Shown: positions 21,329 to 21,648 of the stretch, one piece after another
Layout: each line of letters opens with the position of its first letter
How positions within the stretch are numbered: position 1 is the stretch's first letter
Source: Desulfobacteraceae bacterium
GTDB taxonomy: Bacteria > Desulfobacterota > DSM-4660 > Desulfatiglandales > Desulfatiglandaceae
Length of the DNA: 21,648 nucleotides
Assembly: GCA_020349865.1 (NCBI GenBank)
Contig: CP070700.1
Coordinates: 3,163,653-3,185,300 of the forward strand
Direction of reading: 5' to 3'
Notes under the pieces: generated by a model
Seen by the model: the letters and a program-made list of their open reading frames with translations, nothing else
Database searches by the model: none
What the model was told of the DNA's origin: nothing
Made by a program: the position numbers and the translations under genes

Positions 21329-21648
21329 ATGAAAAAGCATGTCATTAACATTGGATTGATGGTCATTCTCGCCTTTTTTATTTTCATATCGCCAGGATCC
21401 GGGCCGCTTCTTGCCGCACCCCAAAAATCATCCAAAACAGCCATCCCTGCTGCCAAGGGTCCGGCCGCGACGGATACCGCCCGTATGGTGCTAGTACTGG
21501 ATGCTTCTGGTTCCATGTGGGGCCAAATCGAAGGCAAGGCAAAAATCGAAATCGCCAAAAAGGTTATGGCAGAGCTCATCGATCAAATTCCCGCTGACTT
21601 TCAGACCGGTCTCACGGTATACGGCCATCGCCGCAAAGGCGATTGCAA
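21329..21648 (+). CDS. Exported VWA-domain protein, N-terminal part (runs off window end)
   Basis: 106 codons are visible. Residues 1-30 are a signal peptide or membrane anchor (hydrophobic NIGLMVILAFFIFIS, then PLLAA as likely cleavage site). A short Ala/Pro/Lys linker leads to a von Willebrand factor A domain: MVLVLDASGSMWG (53-65) with the MIDAS metal-binding DxSxS at Asp58, Ser60 and Ser62, then KIEIAKKVMAEL and TGLTVYGHRRKGDC. Proteins of this type bind a divalent metal and mediate protein-protein contacts at the cell surface or in the periplasm; the partner is unknown. AGAAGGAGG lies 5 nt before the ATG. It begins 25 bp after the broken DUF3592-like gene and may originally have been co-transcribed with it. 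Confidence 0.87.
   Translation, partial: MKKHVINIGLMVILAFFIFISPGSGPLLAAPQKSSKTAIPAAKGPAATDTARMVLVLDASGSMWGQIEGKAKIEIAKKVMAELIDQIPADFQTGLTVYGHRRKGDC

Overview
The window looks like chromosomal DNA of a strictly anaerobic, probably sulfate-reducing bacterium of the Desulfobacterota (former Deltaproteobacteria). The clues are a MetF/MetV methylene-tetrahydrofolate reductase as used in the Wood-Ljungdahl pathway, flavin/iron-sulfur electron-transfer subunits of the NuoEFG type, a soluble HdrD/DsrK-like protein next to DsrE/F/H-like proteins, and a non-decarboxylating-type glutaryl-CoA dehydrogenase with a glutaconyl-CoA decarboxylase alpha subunit. No rRNA, tRNA, CRISPR array, phage or intact insertion sequence was seen. 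The lineage is inferred from gene content only.

Layout. 1-711 (minus): 5' part of an unrecognised gene that runs off the window. 712-1429: mostly non-coding, with a hairpin and a doubtful ORF. 1430-11114 (minus): one long gene line, read from right to left: response regulator with an N-terminal excisionase/MerR-type helix-turn-helix; a divergent MetF paralogue; a NuoG/FdhA-like molybdopterin-fold subunit; NuoE; a 1041-residue NuoF-GltD fusion; MetV; and MetF. 11115-11907: AT-rich promoter region with iterated TTATAGT repeats, then a palindrome-rich repeat island. 11908-13752 (minus): three-PAS histidine kinase. 13858-14027: 170-bp MITE-like element. 14294-15097 (plus): three small DsrE/DsrF/DsrH-like genes, the last only 59 residues. 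15289-16617 (plus): HdrD/DsrK-like iron-sulfur protein and a terminator. 16977-19908 (plus): gdh-gcdA pair with promoter, a 14-bp palindrome upstream, a hairpin between the genes and a hairpin at the end. 20445-20861: secreted DUF3617-type protein. 20979-21303: broken DUF3592-like gene. 21329-end: start of an exported VWA-domain protein.

How the genes may work together. The most interesting part is the minus-strand operon. It couples the MetF-MetV reductase core to a soluble NADH-dehydrogenase-like module (NuoE, NuoF, NuoG-like) fused to a GltD/NfnB-like NAD(P)-binding flavoprotein. The NuoG/FdhA-like subunit keeps its iron-sulfur ligands but has Ser where formate dehydrogenases carry catalytic Sec/Cys, so it is probably an electron conduit. 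This suggests an NAD(P)H-linked, possibly flavin-bifurcating methylene-THF reductase complex, different from the MetVF-HdrABC-MvhD and MetVF-RnfC2 arrangements I know of. The response regulator as first gene, its repeat-rich promoter and the nearby kinase suggest two-component control. The plus-strand genes form two further modules: a possible DsrC/thiol relay (DsrEFH-like plus HdrD-like), and glutaryl-CoA to glutaconyl-CoA to crotonyl-CoA conversion. The membrane and biotin subunits of the decarboxylase are not in this window.
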